A stretch of DNA of 64,000 nt from contig NZ_PCQD01000010.1 of assembly GCF_002979975.1 (NCBI RefSeq), positions 1 to 64,000 on the forward strand, read 5' to 3'. The stretch is from Pseudomonas sp. MYb185. GTDB lineage: Bacteria; Pseudomonadota; Gammaproteobacteria; Pseudomonadales; Pseudomonadaceae. The notes under the pieces were generated by a model. It searched no databases. It worked only from the letters and a program-made list of their open reading frames with translations, and had not been told where the DNA came from. Position numbers and translations under genes: made by a program. How positions within the stretch are numbered: position 1 is the first letter of the stretch; every line of letters begins with the position of its first letter. Positions 8,870 through 18,678 of the stretch are shown here, piece after piece.

Positions 8870-10417
8870 GTGAGCCAGACACTGCTGAATGCCCTGCAAA
8901 ACCCGGCCTTGTACGACCATCCGGTTAGCGGTTTTACGCTGATGGAAACCCATATTTCCTGGGTCATACTCACCGGCGACTTCGTTTACAAAATCAAGAA
9001 GCCGGTCAACTTCGGCTTCCTCGACTACTCCAGTCTCGAACAGCGGGCACACTACTGTGCCGAGGAACTGCGTCTGAACCGACGCCTGGCGCCCGACATG
9101 TACCTGGACGTGATCGCCATTCACGGCAGCGACAGCGCACCCAGCCTGACCGGCGACGGGCCGATCATCGAATACATGGTCAAGACCCGGCAGTTCCGGC
9201 AACAGGATCTGCTCGGCAACATGCAGCGTGCCGGCACCCTCGCAGCCGAGCATATCGACTCGCTGGCTGCGACCCTCGCCGGATTTCACCAGCGCATCGA
9301 CCAGGCACCGCAGGATGCCATCTGGGGCGAGCCCGATCAGGTCCATGCTCCGGTAGCGCAGAACTTCGAGCAAATCCGCCCACTGCTGAGCGACCCGGCC
9401 GACCTGGAACAGCTCGAGCAACTGGAACAATGGGCGCATACTACCTTCCAACGGCTGATTCCCCAACTGGCACAACGTAAAGCCGACGGGCTGATCCGTG
9501 AATGCCATGGCGACATCTATCTGGACAACGTCACACTGATTGACGGACAAGTGACCCTGTTTGACTGCATAGAGTTCAATGACGCCTTCCGCTGGACCGA
9601 TGTCATGAGCGACGTCGCCTTCATGGCCATGGATCTGGAGGACCGCGGCCTGCCGGATCTGTCCCAGCGCTTCGTCAATGCCTGGCTGGAGCATACCGGC
9701 GATTATGCCGGCCTCATCGTATTGAATTATTACAAGGCGTACCGCGCCATGGTCCGCGCCAAGGTCGCCCTGCTGGGTCTCGGCCAACGCGACCTGAGCG
9801 AGCAGCAGCGCAATGAAGTATTGGCCCGTTACCATGGCTATACCGCTCTGGCCGAAAGCTATACGCAAATTCCACGGCGCTTCGGCCTGCTCACACACGG
9901 TGTATCCGGCTCCGGCAAGAGCACCCTGAGTGTGCAACTGGTATCACGCCTGGGCATGATCCGCGTGCGCTCGGATGTCGAGCGCAAACGCCTGTTCGGG
10001 CAGAACGGCAGCGGCCAGCTGGATCAGGACCTGTATGCTCCCGAGCAGGGCCAACAGACCTATGCGCGCCTGGCCATGCTGGCGGCGCAGGTGCTGGCGG
10101 CCGGCTATCCGGTGGTAGTCGATGCCACCCACCTGCTGCGGGCGCAGCGCCAACTGGTTCGCCAGGCCATCGAGGATCAGGGCGCACCCTGCCTGATCCT
10201 GCATTGCCAAGCGCCATTGGATACCATCGAGATCTGGCTGAACGAGCGTCAGCGCAAGGGTGGCGACCCATCCGATGCCGATATCCATGTGGTGCGTCAT
10301 CAACTGGAGCAGCTCGAGCCGCTGGACGAACAGGAACAACAGATCACCCTGACCGTCGCCACCGAGCAGCGCGGCAATATCGACCAACTCACGGAACAGC
10401 TGCGCCAGCGCCTGTGA
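8870..10417 (+). CDS. Kinase-like (aminoglycoside phosphotransferase fold) / AAA ATPase fusion
   Basis: A 515-residue protein with two nucleotide-binding modules. The N-terminal part (about 1-320) has the APH-type catalytic loop HGDIYLDN near residue 210 and the following metal site FDCIEFND. The C-terminal part (about 335-510) is a P-loop kinase of the AAA_33 type with Walker A GVSGSGKST near residue 345. The same architecture is common in Pseudomonas, but its substrate is unknown; antibiotic resistance should not be assumed from the fold. The start is GTG with AGGA upstream. It is transcribed away from mrcB. Confidence 0.85.
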   Translation: MSQTLLNALQNPALYDHPVSGFTLMETHISWVILTGDFVYKIKKPVNFGFLDYSSLEQRAHYCAEELRLNRRLAPDMYLDVIAIHGSDSAPSLTGDGPIIEYMVKTRQFRQQDLLGNMQRAGTLAAEHIDSLAATLAGFHQRIDQAPQDAIWGEPDQVHAPVAQNFEQIRPLLSDPADLEQLEQLEQWAHTTFQRLIPQLAQRKADGLIRECHGDIYLDNVTLIDGQVTLFDCIEFNDAFRWTDVMSDVAFMAMDLEDRGLPDLSQRFVNAWLEHTGDYAGLIVLNYYKAYRAMVRAKVALLGLGQRDLSEQQRNEVLARYHGYTALAESYTQIPRRFGLLTHGVSGSGKSTLSVQLVSRLGMIRVRSDVERKRLFGQNGSGQLDQDLYAPEQGQQTYARLAMLAAQVLAAGYPVVVDATHLLRAQRQLVRQAIEDQGAPCLILHCQAPLDTIEIWLNERQRKGGDPSDADIHVVRHQLEQLEPLDEQEQQITLTVATEQRGNIDQLTEQLRQRL

Positions 10418-10598
10418 CTCCGTCCGCCGGCTGTACGGATCAGCCGGCGACAACTACACTGGCTATCGGGAACCAATAAAAAGAAGCCCGATATCATGCC
10501 CAGAATCGATCCGCTACCGACCGTCCCGGTCGGCACCCGCCTTGCGGGTTCATTGCGCGCCATGGCCGCCGTTCGTTCACTCAGGCAGCGGGGTGAGC

Positions 10599-10865
10599 AT
10601 GTCCGACAATGAACTCATCACCCTGCGCAACCTCGGCAAGACCTCCGTACAGTGGTTGCGAGCCACCGGCATCCACAGCGCCGAAGAACTGCGCCGGCGC
10701 GGGCCGGTCTCCGCCTACTGCGCCGTTCGCTCTCGCGGTTTCCGCGCCTCCAAGACGCTGCTGTTCGCCATCGCCGGTGCCCTGCAGGATATCCACTGGA
10801 ACCAGCTCGACCCGGCCTACAAGGAACAACTGCTGCAACAGTTGAAGGAGCACCAGCAGCAATAG
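10599..10865 (+). CDS. TfoX C-terminal domain protein
   Basis: An 88-residue protein corresponding to the TfoX/Sxy C-terminal domain alone. It has a helix-hairpin-helix-like opening (LRNLGKTSVQWLRATGI, then HSAEELRRRG) and the conserved ending with FAIAGALQDIHW. Full-length TfoX regulates competence genes; the N-terminal domain needed for that is missing, so a competence role is not shown. The start is the ATG of MSDNELI, preceded by GGGGTGAG; an upstream ATG would add 19 unlikely residues. Confidence 0.8.
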   Translation: MSDNELITLRNLGKTSVQWLRATGIHSAEELRRRGPVSAYCAVRSRGFRASKTLLFAIAGALQDIHWNQLDPAYKEQLLQQLKEHQQQ

Positions 10866-10984
10866 CGCGTCAAGGCTGACGAGTGTCCAATTTTGCCAAC
10901 GCCTGCGCGCTTTTCCATTGGCGGGGGTGAAAGCAATTGCAGTATGGTATCGACAGCTCAGGATTTGAAAAAAAGGAATTCATC

Positions 10985-11782
10985 ATGTATCTCATCGGCG
11001 ACCAGCCCCTCTATGCGGAAAAGCTGATCAACACTCTGCAGCGCATACCCGAACAGCTGCTGGCTGGTCTCGAGCCCTGCGCTGCACCGATCAGCCTGGA
11101 GGCGGTCGATGATCTCTACAGCGTGATCGGCAACCGAAACCTGTACCTGCTCAAAACCGGTCTGCTGCATGCGCTGATCGACGGCAAGCCGTTGTTCTAT
11201 GTCCAGGAAGGCGACCTCATCGGACTGCGCCAAGGCCTGAATACCGCGCCCTGTGTGTACATGAGCGAGGAGCCACTGGTGTTGGTGCCCTATGATCGCG
11301 AAGCGCTGTTCCGCCATATCCATGCCAGCAATGACCGCCAGGAACAGTTCACCCAGTATATCCTCGGCCAGGCCGCGCTGATGTCCGATGCCCTGGCGCG
11401 CAGCAAGCCGGTCGAGGTACGCCCGGTGACCGGCTTCCAGCATTTCGCCCCTGGCACGGAACTGATCCGCCAGGGCGATGATGCCGGTCACGTGTTCATC
11501 ATCACCGAAGGGCATGCCGAAGCCTTCGTCGGCGGGATAAAGGTCGGCGATGTACAGAAGGACGAGATTTTCGGTGCCATGGCACTGTTCACCCGGGAAA
11601 AACGCTCCGCCACCGTGATTGCCAGCATGCCGACCACGGTGATGATGATTCCCAAGGAACAGTTTCTGGCTCTGATGCAGAGTAATCCGCGCATCGCCCA
11701 TAGCCTGATCGAAAGCATGGCACGGCGGATCGATCTGATGAACAAGGAATTAACTCACTACAAACAGCTGGCGATAAATTAA
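10985..11782 (+). CDS. cbpA: Cyclic-nucleotide-binding protein, CbpA-like
   Basis: A 265-residue protein with a degenerate N-terminal cyclic-nucleotide-like fold (about 20-125). A clearer C-terminal cNMP-binding domain covers about 155-250: FAPGTELIRQGDDAGHVFII, then the phosphate-binding cassette region EIFGAMALFTREKRSATV. No DNA-binding helix-turn-helix follows, so it is not a Crp/Vfr-type regulator. In P. aeruginosa the cAMP-binding protein CbpA gene precedes the prrF locus, and the same order is seen here. The ATG is preceded by AAAGGAA. The symbol rests on domain layout plus this neighbourhood. Confidence 0.78.
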   Translation: MYLIGDQPLYAEKLINTLQRIPEQLLAGLEPCAAPISLEAVDDLYSVIGNRNLYLLKTGLLHALIDGKPLFYVQEGDLIGLRQGLNTAPCVYMSEEPLVLVPYDREALFRHIHASNDRQEQFTQYILGQAALMSDALARSKPVEVRPVTGFQHFAPGTELIRQGDDAGHVFIITEGHAEAFVGGIKVGDVQKDEIFGAMALFTREKRSATVIASMPTTVMMIPKEQFLALMQSNPRIAHSLIESMARRIDLMNKELTHYKQLAIN

Positions 11783-11803
11783 TTTGCCAATTGTGCTTGA
11801 CAT

Positions 11804-11822
11804 GCAAATGATAACGATTATT
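11804..11822 (+). promoter_or_regulatory. Fur box over the prrF promoter
   Basis: GCAAATGATAACGATTATT matches the 19-base Fur consensus GATAATGATAATCATTATC at 14 positions. It sits directly downstream of a TTGACA -35 element (11797-11802) and overlaps the -10 region, as expected for iron-dependent repression. Confidence 0.8.
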
Positions 11823-11830
11823 ATTACCCA

Positions 11831-11939
11831 CAAGTCATCGCGAGGTGGCTTTGATAACGGAATGTCGCGAGACGGACGGTTATCTCCTCATCAGGCTAAT
11901 CACGGATTTAGGCCCGCTCTCTGAGCGGGCCCTTTTTTT
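11831..11939 (+). ncRNA. prrF: PrrF iron-responsive small RNA
   Basis: About 109 nt between a Fur-controlled promoter and a strong terminator. It contains a 5' hairpin with ATCGCGA and TCGCGA arms, then the single-stranded core TCTCCTCATCAGGCTAATCA (from 11883), which I recognise as the conserved PrrF antisense region, and ends in the terminator stem. PrrF pairs with mRNAs of iron-using proteins when iron is scarce. The site, after a cbpA-like gene, matches P. aeruginosa, but only one copy is present here. The exact 5' end is estimated from the promoter. Confidence 0.85.
11911..11939 (+). terminator. Terminator of prrF
   Basis: A perfect 9-base-pair stem (11911-11919 with 11923-11931), a 3-base loop and a run of seven T. 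Confidence 0.93.
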
Positions 11940-11962
11940 GCCTGAAATCCTGTCATCCGGGG

Positions 11963-11995
11963 CTGGCCCGCGCCAGTCAGACTGACGCGGGCCAG
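11963..11995 (-). terminator. Hairpin after ttgC
   Basis: A 10-base-pair stem (CTGGCCCGCG, 11963-11972 with 11986-11995), extended inward after one mismatch, 5 bases past the ttgC stop codon. It has no T run, so it may be a stabilising or weak terminator. Confidence 0.5.
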
Positions 11996-11999
11996 TTGC

Positions 12000-13433
12000 T
12001 CAGGCTTCCGGAACCGCTGAAGCCGCCGCCGTATTGCCTACCTGCCAACCACCACCCAGCGCCTTGAACAGGTTCACCTCGCTGACCAGTTGGTTGCGCC
12101 GGTCGTTGACCAGTTGCTGTTGCGCCGTGAGCAGTTGGCGCTGCGCATCGAGCAGGGTCAGATGGCTGTCCACACCGGTCCGGTAGCGCTGTTCGGCGAC
12201 CACGTAATAGCTTTCGCTGACCTCCAGCAGATTGCGCTGCGCCTGCACCTGCTCGGCGTAGGTGGCATGCGCCGCCAGGCCGTCGGCCACATCGCGGAAG
12301 GCGTCCTGTATCGACTGCTCGTATTCGGCCACCCGAATATCCCGGGAGATTTCGGTGTAATCCAGGTTGGCCCGCAGGCGGCCGGCATTGAAGATCGGCA
12401 CGCTGATACTCGGCATGAAGCTCCAGTAGCCGGATCCGCTGTCGAACAGGTCGGACAGATCACTGCTGGCACTCCCCGCGGCACCGGTCAGCCGGATGCT
12501 CGGGAAGAACGCGGCACGTGCCGCACCGATGCTGGCATTCGCTGCCTGCAGCTGGTGCTCGGCGGCGATGATATCGGGCCGCTTGAACAGCAACTCGGAG
12601 GGCAGACCGACCGGCAGCCCTGCCAGCAGATCCATGTCCACACCACCGATGTCGATCTCATCCAGCGGGATGTTCTGCCCCAGCAATTGGGTCAGCGCGT
12701 TGCGGTCCTGCGCCACCAGCCTGCGGTACTGCGCCAGGGCCGCCCGCGCGGTTTCCACCGCCGTACGCGCCTGGGTCAGCTCCAGGGTGGAAGCCACCCC
12801 CACATCATAGCTGCGCTGCACCAACGCCAGGCTGTTCTCGTAGGCTTCCAGCGTCTGCGCGGTGACCGCAAGCAATTCGCGGTCGGCCTGCCAGGTCAGG
12901 TAGCTGGTGGCAACGCTGGCGATCAGACTGATCTGCACACTGCGCTGCGTCGCTTCACTGGCCAGATACTCCTGCAGCGCCTGTTCGCTGAGGCTACCCA
13001 GCCGGCCGAACAGATCCAGCTCCCAGGATACGCCCAGGGTTGCGCTGTACTGGCTGCTGGTAGTCGCATCACCAGTCGGGCTCAGCGTCTCTGGCGTCCG
13101 GGTGCGGGTGCCACTGCCATCGGCCGACAGCTCCGGGAACCGCGCCGACTGCTGGATACCATACAAGGCGCGGTAGGCGTCGACATTCAACGCCGCGATG
13201 CGCAGGTCGCGGTTGTTTTCCAGGGCCACCTCGATCAGGCGCTGCAGCGCCTGATCCTTGAAGAACTCACGCCAGCCCAGATCCATCGCCTGGGTTTGCG
13301 CGCTCTGCGGCCCGTAGGCCTCGCCTGCCGGCCAGACATCCACCACCGGCGACGCGGGACGTTCATACTCGGGGATCATCGAGCAGCCACTCAACACCCC
13401 CAGCACAGCCAGACAAATCAATGAACGCTTCAC
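12000..13433 (-). CDS. ttgC: RND efflux outer-membrane channel, TtgC/OprM family
   Basis: Outer-membrane exit duct of the TtgABC tripartite pump. The 477-residue protein has a lipoprotein signal with lipobox LSGC at residues 14-17 and two outer-membrane efflux repeats (about 60-250 and 270-460) rich in coiled-coil helices, the usual OprM length. Start is a GTG that overlaps the ttgB stop codon by 4 bases (GTGA), indicating coupled translation. Last gene of the operon. Confidence 0.92.
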   Translation of the reverse strand: MKRSLICLAVLGVLSGCSMIPEYERPASPVVDVWPAGEAYGPQSAQTQAMDLGWREFFKDQALQRLIEVALENNRDLRIAALNVDAYRALYGIQQSARFPELSADGSGTRTRTPETLSPTGDATTSSQYSATLGVSWELDLFGRLGSLSEQALQEYLASEATQRSVQISLIASVATSYLTWQADRELLAVTAQTLEAYENSLALVQRSYDVGVASTLELTQARTAVETARAALAQYRRLVAQDRNALTQLLGQNIPLDEIDIGGVDMDLLAGLPVGLPSELLFKRPDIIAAEHQLQAANASIGAARAAFFPSIRLTGAAGSASSDLSDLFDSGSGYWSFMPSISVPIFNAGRLRANLDYTEISRDIRVAEYEQSIQDAFRDVADGLAAHATYAEQVQAQRNLLEVSESYYVVAEQRYRTGVDSHLTLLDAQRQLLTAQQQLVNDRRNQLVSEVNLFKALGGGWQVGNTAAASAVPEA

Positions 13434-16400
13434 TGTGCTTTCTCCTCATCGGTATAGGTGACCTTGCGTGAAAACAGCTTGGACACCGTGACATAGAACA
13501 ACGGCACCCAGAAAATCACCAGCACCGTAGCCGTGAGCATGCCGCCAATCACCCCGGTGCCGATGGCATGCGAGCTGCCTGCACCCGCGCCGCTGGCGAG
13601 GGCCAGGGGTACCACACCCAGGGTGAAGGCCAGCGAGGTCATCACAATCGGGCGCAGACGCATACGGCAGGCTTCCACCGCAGCATCGAACAACGACATG
13701 CCCTGCTCGTGCAGATCCTTGGCGAACTCCACGATCAGAATGGCGTTCTTCGCCGTCAAACCGATAGTGGTCAGCAGCCCCACCTGGAAGAACACGTCAT
13801 TGGACAGCCCACGCCCCATGGTCGCCAGCAGTGCACCGATCACCCCGAGAGGCACTACCAGCATCACCGCAAACGGAATGGACCAGCTTTCATACAGGGC
13901 CGCCAGGCAGAGGAATACCACCAGCAGCGACAAGGCGTAGAGCGCTGGCGCCTGATCGCCCGACAGGCGCTCCTCATAGGACAGACCGGTCCAGTCCACG
14001 CCGACACCCGCCGGCAGTTGCCGGGCCAGGCGTTCGATTTCCGCCATGGCGTCACCGGTACTGTAGCCCGGCGCGGCCTCGCCCTGGATCTCCATGGCCA
14101 GCACGCCGTTGTAGCGGGCGAGTTTCGGCGGGCCATAGATCCACTCGCCAGTGGCGAAGGCGCTGAACGGCACCATGTCACCCGCATTGTTGCGTACGAA
14201 CCACTTGTCCATATCCTCGGGGTTCATCCGCGCATCCGCCTCAGCCTGCACATACACCTGCTTTACCCGGCCACGGTCAATGAAATCATTGATGTAGCTC
14301 GAACCCCAGGCGATGGATTGGGTGCTGTTGACGTCGCTGAGCGACACACCCAGTACCTGGGCCTTCTCGTCATCGATGAGCAGCTTGTACTGTGGCTCGT
14401 CGTTCAGGCCATTGGGGCGCACTGCGGTCAGTATGTCGCTCTGGGCGGCCAGCCCGAGCAGCTGGTTGCGAGCCTGCATCAGCGCATCATGCCCCAGTCC
14501 TGCATTGTCCTGCAGGAAGAAGTTGAAGCCGGTGGCATTACCCAGCGCCATCACCGCCGGCGGCGCAAAGGCCATCACCGCCGCATCGCGGAATCCGGCG
14601 AAGTGCTCCTGCGCCCGCTCAGCCAGGGCGAACACGCTCATATCGGCATCGGCCCGCTCGCCCCAGGGCTTGAGGCCGACGAAGGCGATGGCGGCATTCT
14701 GGCCGCGGCCAGCGAAACTGAAGCCGGTCACGGTAAACACCGACCGCACGATATCGCCTTCCTCGGTGAGCAGATGTTCACGCATTGCATCCACGGTCTT
14801 CTGCGTACGCTCCATGGTCGAACCGGCCGGCCCCAGTACCTGGACAAACATCACGCCCTGGTCCTCATCCGGCAGGAACGAGCTGGGCAGCTTGGTGAAC
14901 AGCATGGCCATCGCGCCGACAATCACCACGTACAGCAGCAGGTAGGGCGCCTTGCGCCTGAGCACGGCGGCAACCCCTTTTTCGTAATGGTGCACGCCAC
15001 GCTCGAAGGTGCGGTTGAACCAGCCGAAGAAGCCGCGCTTCTCATGGTTGTGCCCCTTGGGGATCGGCTTGAGGATGGTGGCGCACAGGGCTGGCGTGAA
15101 AATCAATGCCACCAGCACCGACAGCGTCATCGCCGAGGCAATGGTAATGGCGAATTGCCGATAGATAACCCCGGTTGACCCGCCGAAGAAGGCCATGGGC
15201 ACGAATACGGCCGATAGCACCAGACCGATACCGATCAGTGCCCCCTGGATCTGATCCATCGACTTGCGGGTCGCCTCGACCGGCGACAGTCCTTCCTCGG
15301 CCATCACCCGCTCGACGTTCTCCACCACCACGATGGCGTCATCCACCAGCAGACCGATGGCCAGCACCATGGCGAACATGGTCAGGATGTTGATACTGAA
15401 GCCGAACATCGACAGCACGCCGAAGGTACCCAGCAGCACCACCGGTACCGCCAGCGTCGGAATCAGCGTGGCCCGGAAGTTCTGCAGGAACAGGTACATC
15501 ACCAGGAATACCAGCACGATCGCTTCCATCAGCGTGTGCACTACCCCGGAGATGGACTCGGACACCACCGGCGCCGTCTCGAACGGATACACCACCTCCA
15601 CACCCTGCGGGAAGAAGGGCTGCAGATCGGCAATGGTCTGCTTGACCGCCTTGGTGGTTTCCAGTGCGTTGGCACCGGTAGCCAGCTGGATCGCCATACC
15701 GGTGGCCGGCTGACCGTTATACAGCGCGCGGAACGCCGAGTTCTGCGAACCCAGTTCGACCCGGGCGACATCCGCCAGGCGCACCTGGGAGCCGTCGTTG
15801 TTGACCTTCAGCAGAATCTTGCTGAACTGCTCCGGTGTCTCGAAGCGGGTCTTGCCGATGATGGTCGCGTTGAGCTGCTGGCCCGGCACCGCTGGGGCAC
15901 CGCCCAACTGGCCGCCGGAAACCTGGACGTTCTGCGCCGAGATCGCGGTACGCACATCGACCGGCGTCAGCTGGTACTTGTTCAGCTTGGCCGGGTCGAG
16001 CCAGATGCGCATGGCATAGGCGGAACCGAACACCTGAAAGTCACCAACACCATTGGTGCGGGAAATCGGATCCTGCACGGTGGAGATGATGAAATCGGAC
16101 AGGTCTTCATTGTTCATCGTGCCATCAGTCGAGATCAGGCCAACGACCATCAGGAAGTTGGCCGAGGCCTTGGTCACCCGGATACCCTGCTGCTGTACCT
16201 CCTGCGGCAACATCGGCGTCGCCAGCTGCAGCTTGTTCTGCACCTGCACCTGGGCAATGTCCGGATCGACGCCCTGGTCGAAGGTGACGGTGATGCGCAT
16301 ACTGCCATCGGAACCGCTTTCCGACTTGATGTAACGCAGCCCATCGATACCGTTCATCTGCTGTTCAATGACCTGGGCTACCGTATCCTGCACGGTCTGC

Positions 16401-16561
16401 GCCGAGGCACCTGGATAGCTGACTGCAATGTTGACCGCCGGCGGCGCGATGCTCGGATACTGGTTGACCGGCAGCCCGACGATGGCCAGGCCACCCATCA
16501 GCATGACCAGGATCGCCAGCACCCAGGCAAAGATCGGGCGGTCGATAAAATAGCGTGGCAT
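13430..16561 (-). CDS. ttgB: RND efflux inner-membrane transporter, TtgB/MexB family
   Basis: Proton-driven drug pump of the HAE1 family. The 1043-residue protein has the expected 12 membrane helices, two large periplasmic loops, and the paired Asp proton-relay residues in helix 4 ([17 protein letters not shown], about 400-416). The N-terminus [18 protein letters not shown] is typical of the family. It is flanked by its adaptor and channel genes with a 6-base gap and a 4-base overlap. Substrates are inferred from homology with TtgB and MexB: antibiotics, solvents, plant phenolics. Confidence 0.95.
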   Translation of the reverse strand: MPRYFIDRPIFAWVLAILVMLMGGLAIVGLPVNQYPSIAPPAVNIAVSYPGASAQTVQDTVAQVIEQQMNGIDGLRYIKSESGSDGSMRITVTFDQGVDPDIAQVQVQNKLQLATPMLPQEVQQQGIRVTKASANFLMVVGLISTDGTMNNEDLSDFIISTVQDPISRTNGVGDFQVFGSAYAMRIWLDPAKLNKYQLTPVDVRTAISAQNVQVSGGQLGGAPAVPGQQLNATIIGKTRFETPEQFSKILLKVNNDGSQVRLADVARVELGSQNSAFRALYNGQPATGMAIQLATGANALETTKAVKQTIADLQPFFPQGVEVVYPFETAPVVSESISGVVHTLMEAIVLVFLVMYLFLQNFRATLIPTLAVPVVLLGTFGVLSMFGFSINILTMFAMVLAIGLLVDDAIVVVENVERVMAEEGLSPVEATRKSMDQIQGALIGIGLVLSAVFVPMAFFGGSTGVIYRQFAITIASAMTLSVLVALIFTPALCATILKPIPKGHNHEKRGFFGWFNRTFERGVHHYEKGVAAVLRRKAPYLLLYVVIVGAMAMLFTKLPSSFLPDEDQGVMFVQVLGPAGSTMERTQKTVDAMREHLLTEEGDIVRSVFTVTGFSFAGRGQNAAIAFVGLKPWGERADADMSVFALAERAQEHFAGFRDAAVMAFAPPAVMALGNATGFNFFLQDNAGLGHDALMQARNQLLGLAAQSDILTAVRPNGLNDEPQYKLLIDDEKAQVLGVSLSDVNSTQSIAWGSSYINDFIDRGRVKQVYVQAEADARMNPEDMDKWFVRNNAGDMVPFSAFATGEWIYGPPKLARYNGVLAMEIQGEAAPGYSTGDAMAEIERLARQLPAGVGVDWTGLSYEERLSGDQAPALYALSLLVVFLCLAALYESWSIPFAVMLVVPLGVIGALLATMGRGLSNDVFFQVGLLTTIGLTAKNAILIVEFAKDLHEQGMSLFDAAVEACRMRLRPIVMTSLAFTLGVVPLALASGAGAGSSHAIGTGVIGGMLTATVLVIFWVPLFYVTVSKLFSRKVTYTDEEKAQ

Positions 16562-16567
16562 GCGGGA

Positions 16568-17710
16568 TTATCCTTCCTGTTCAGCTGTATTGACGGTACC
16601 GGTATTGTCGACATTGGCTGCCGGCACCGGCTCGACCTGCATGCCCGGCTGGACCATGTGCAGGCCTTCGGTGATCAACCGATCACCCACATTCAGTCCC
16701 TCGCTGACCAGCCAGCGATTGCCGACCGTGCGCTCGGTCTTGATGATGCGCTGCTCGACCTTGTTTTCCTCGTTCACCAGCATCGCCACCGCCTGGCCAC
16801 GCGGATTGCGCGTCACCCCTTGTTGCGGAGCGAGAATCGCGTCGCTGCGGGCACCGGCAACCAGTTGCGCATGAACGAACATACCCGGCAGCAGCAGGCG
16901 GTCGGGGTTGGGGAATACCGCACGCAGGGTCACCGATCCGGTGCTCGAGTCGACCGATACCTCGGAAAATTCCAGGCGCCCCTCATGCTCATACTCGGAA
17001 CCGTCCTCCAGCCGCAGCAGCGCCCTGGCCGCGTTGTCGCCCGCCTTCTGCAGTCGGCCGCTGTCCAGGTCGCGGCGCAGCGCCAGCAGATCCCGCGCCG
17101 GCTGGGTGACATCGACATAGATCGGGTCCAGTTGCTGGATGGTGGCCATCGCCTGCGCCTGCCCATTGCTGACCAGCGCACCCTCAGTCACTTCGGAACG
17201 ACCGATTCGCCCGGAGATCGGTGCCGACACGCGGGTATAGCGCAGATCGATCTTGGCCCGCTCCAGTGCTGCATCGGCCTGCAACCTGGCCGCCCGAGCC
17301 TCGTCGTAGGCCTGCTGGCTGACCGCTCTATCCTTGACCAGCACCTCATAGCGCTCGGCTAGGGTACCGGTGGACAAGCGAGTGGCCTCGGCACTCTTCA
17401 CCGCCGCTTCATAGACCGCAGCATCGATCTGATACAACTGCTGGCCGGCCTCGACCTCGCTGCCCTCGTCGAACAGGCGCTTCTGGATGATACCGTTGAC
17501 CTGCGGGCGTACCTCTGCCACGCGATAGGCCTTGGTACGCCCCGGCAGTTCGGAGGTCAGCAGAAAATGCTCGGCATCGATGGTCACCACCCCAACCTGC
17601 GGTACCTGCGAGGCGGTGGCATCGGCAGAATCCGGCTCAGAGCAGGCGCTGAGCAGGGCCATCATGGCAAACAGGGGGATCAGGGCAGCGCGGGCTGGCT
17701 TGACTGACAT
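16568..17710 (-). CDS. ttgA: RND efflux periplasmic adaptor, TtgA/MexA family
   Basis: Membrane-fusion protein linking TtgB to TtgC. The 380-residue lipoprotein has a signal with lipobox LSAC at residues 19-22, a beta-barrel/lipoyl core starting at EVRPQVNGIIQKRLFDEGSE, an alpha-helical hairpin (about 95-165) and the second lipoyl half ISGRIGRSEVTEGALV. First gene of ttgABC, divergent from ttgR. Its promoter overlaps the operator completely. Confidence 0.94.
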   Translation of the reverse strand: MSVKPARAALIPLFAMMALLSACSEPDSADATASQVPQVGVVTIDAEHFLLTSELPGRTKAYRVAEVRPQVNGIIQKRLFDEGSEVEAGQQLYQIDAAVYEAAVKSAEATRLSTGTLAERYEVLVKDRAVSQQAYDEARAARLQADAALERAKIDLRYTRVSAPISGRIGRSEVTEGALVSNGQAQAMATIQQLDPIYVDVTQPARDLLALRRDLDSGRLQKAGDNAARALLRLEDGSEYEHEGRLEFSEVSVDSSTGSVTLRAVFPNPDRLLLPGMFVHAQLVAGARSDAILAPQQGVTRNPRGQAVAMLVNEENKVEQRIIKTERTVGNRWLVSEGLNVGDRLITEGLHMVQPGMQVEPVPAANVDNTGTVNTAEQEG

Positions 17711-17792
17711 GGGCGAAGCACCTCTTGGGGATACAGTGGATCAGCAAATAGACAAGTGACAAAAACAGGAAACAGCTCTTTCAAGGCATGCA

Positions 17793-17844
17793 ATAATACT
17801 TACATTCACGAATGTTTGTAAGTTGTTTTCACATTGGCTAACAT
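17793..17844. promoter_or_regulatory. ttgA/ttgR divergent promoters and TtgR operator
   Basis: The operator (17798-17823) has inverted arms ACTTACA and TGTAAGT and an inner palindrome CATTC/GAATG. Minus strand, ttgA: -35 TTACAA (17816-17821), a 17-base spacer, -10 TATTAT (17793-17798). Plus strand, ttgR: -35 TTGTAA on the same six base pairs (17816-17821), a 17-base spacer, -10 TAACAT (17839-17844). One bound repressor would therefore block both promoters. The arms resemble the P. putida TtgR operator as I remember it. Confidence 0.82.
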
Positions 17845-17932
17845 TTGTTTGGCATTCATTTTCCACCTTCACCGACCTTCCTTTCGGCCGGCCTCCATTG
17901 TCGAGATGGCCTTCATTCAATCAGAGAGTTAC

Positions 17933-18577
17933 ATGGCCAGACGTACTAAACAGGCAGCCCTGGAAACCCGTGCGCAGATCATCGACGCAGCGGAGATCTG
18001 TTTTTTCAGAAAGGGCGTTTCGCAGACCTCGCTGGCGGAGATCGCGAAGACCGCCGGGGTAACGCGCGGCGCCATCTACTGGCATTTCGAGAACAAGGGC
18101 GAGGTGCTCGATGCCCTGCTGCTGCGGGCCAAGACACCGGTCCAGCACCTGGAAGAAGCCAGCCGCAGCAGTGACGAACCCGACCCTCTGGGACGCCTGC
18201 ATGCCTTGTTGGCGGAGATATTTCGCCAGGTTGAATGCGACCCATCCGCCCGCCGCATCAACGAAATCATATTTCATAAGTGCGAATATACCGACCAGAT
18301 GTGTGATCTGCGTGAACATATGCGTCTATTGCGCCTGCAATCTCTGCAAAAGCTGGAAAGCACATTGTGCAACGCCATCTCCAGGGGGCAACTGCCGGAG
18401 CAACTGGACGTCCCCATGGCTGCCCGCTGCCTGCATGCCTATGTCATCGGCACACTGGACACCTGGCTGCTGCGTCCCGAGGATTTTTCCCTGGCCGAGC
18501 GTGCCGACCGCCTGGCCCAGGGCGCTATCGATATAATGCGTCACAGCCCTGCGCTGCTGCTGCCGCAGCCGGACTGA
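17933..18577 (+). CDS. ttgR: TetR-family repressor of the efflux operon, TtgR
   Basis: A 214-residue regulator. The N-terminal helix-turn-helix (about 10-55) reads SLAEIAKTAGVTRGAIYWHF, almost the TtgR sequence, followed by an effector domain that includes RRINEIIFHKCEYTDQMCDL. TtgR releases DNA on binding antibiotics and plant phenolics, switching on ttgABC. The start at MARRTKQ matches family length; a longer frame opening 33 codons upstream would cover the promoter. Divergent from ttgA, sharing one operator. Confidence 0.93.
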   Translation: MARRTKQAALETRAQIIDAAEICFFRKGVSQTSLAEIAKTAGVTRGAIYWHFENKGEVLDALLLRAKTPVQHLEEASRSSDEPDPLGRLHALLAEIFRQVECDPSARRINEIIFHKCEYTDQMCDLREHMRLLRLQSLQKLESTLCNAISRGQLPEQLDVPMAARCLHAYVIGTLDTWLLRPEDFSLAERADRLAQGAIDIMRHSPALLLPQPD

Positions 18578-18678
18578 AGCCGTCCGGCTGGTAGCCAGAC
18601 CCTGGCCAGTATAGACAGTGGACAGGCGACCGTACGCCCTGACTGGTCTTGCGCCACCCTGGCAGGGATAATGCACAC

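Noticed and set aside
17834..17932. Longer N-terminus of TtgR
   Set aside because: The extra 33 codons cover the ttgR -10 element and do not resemble TetR proteins; the MARRTKQ start fits TtgR.
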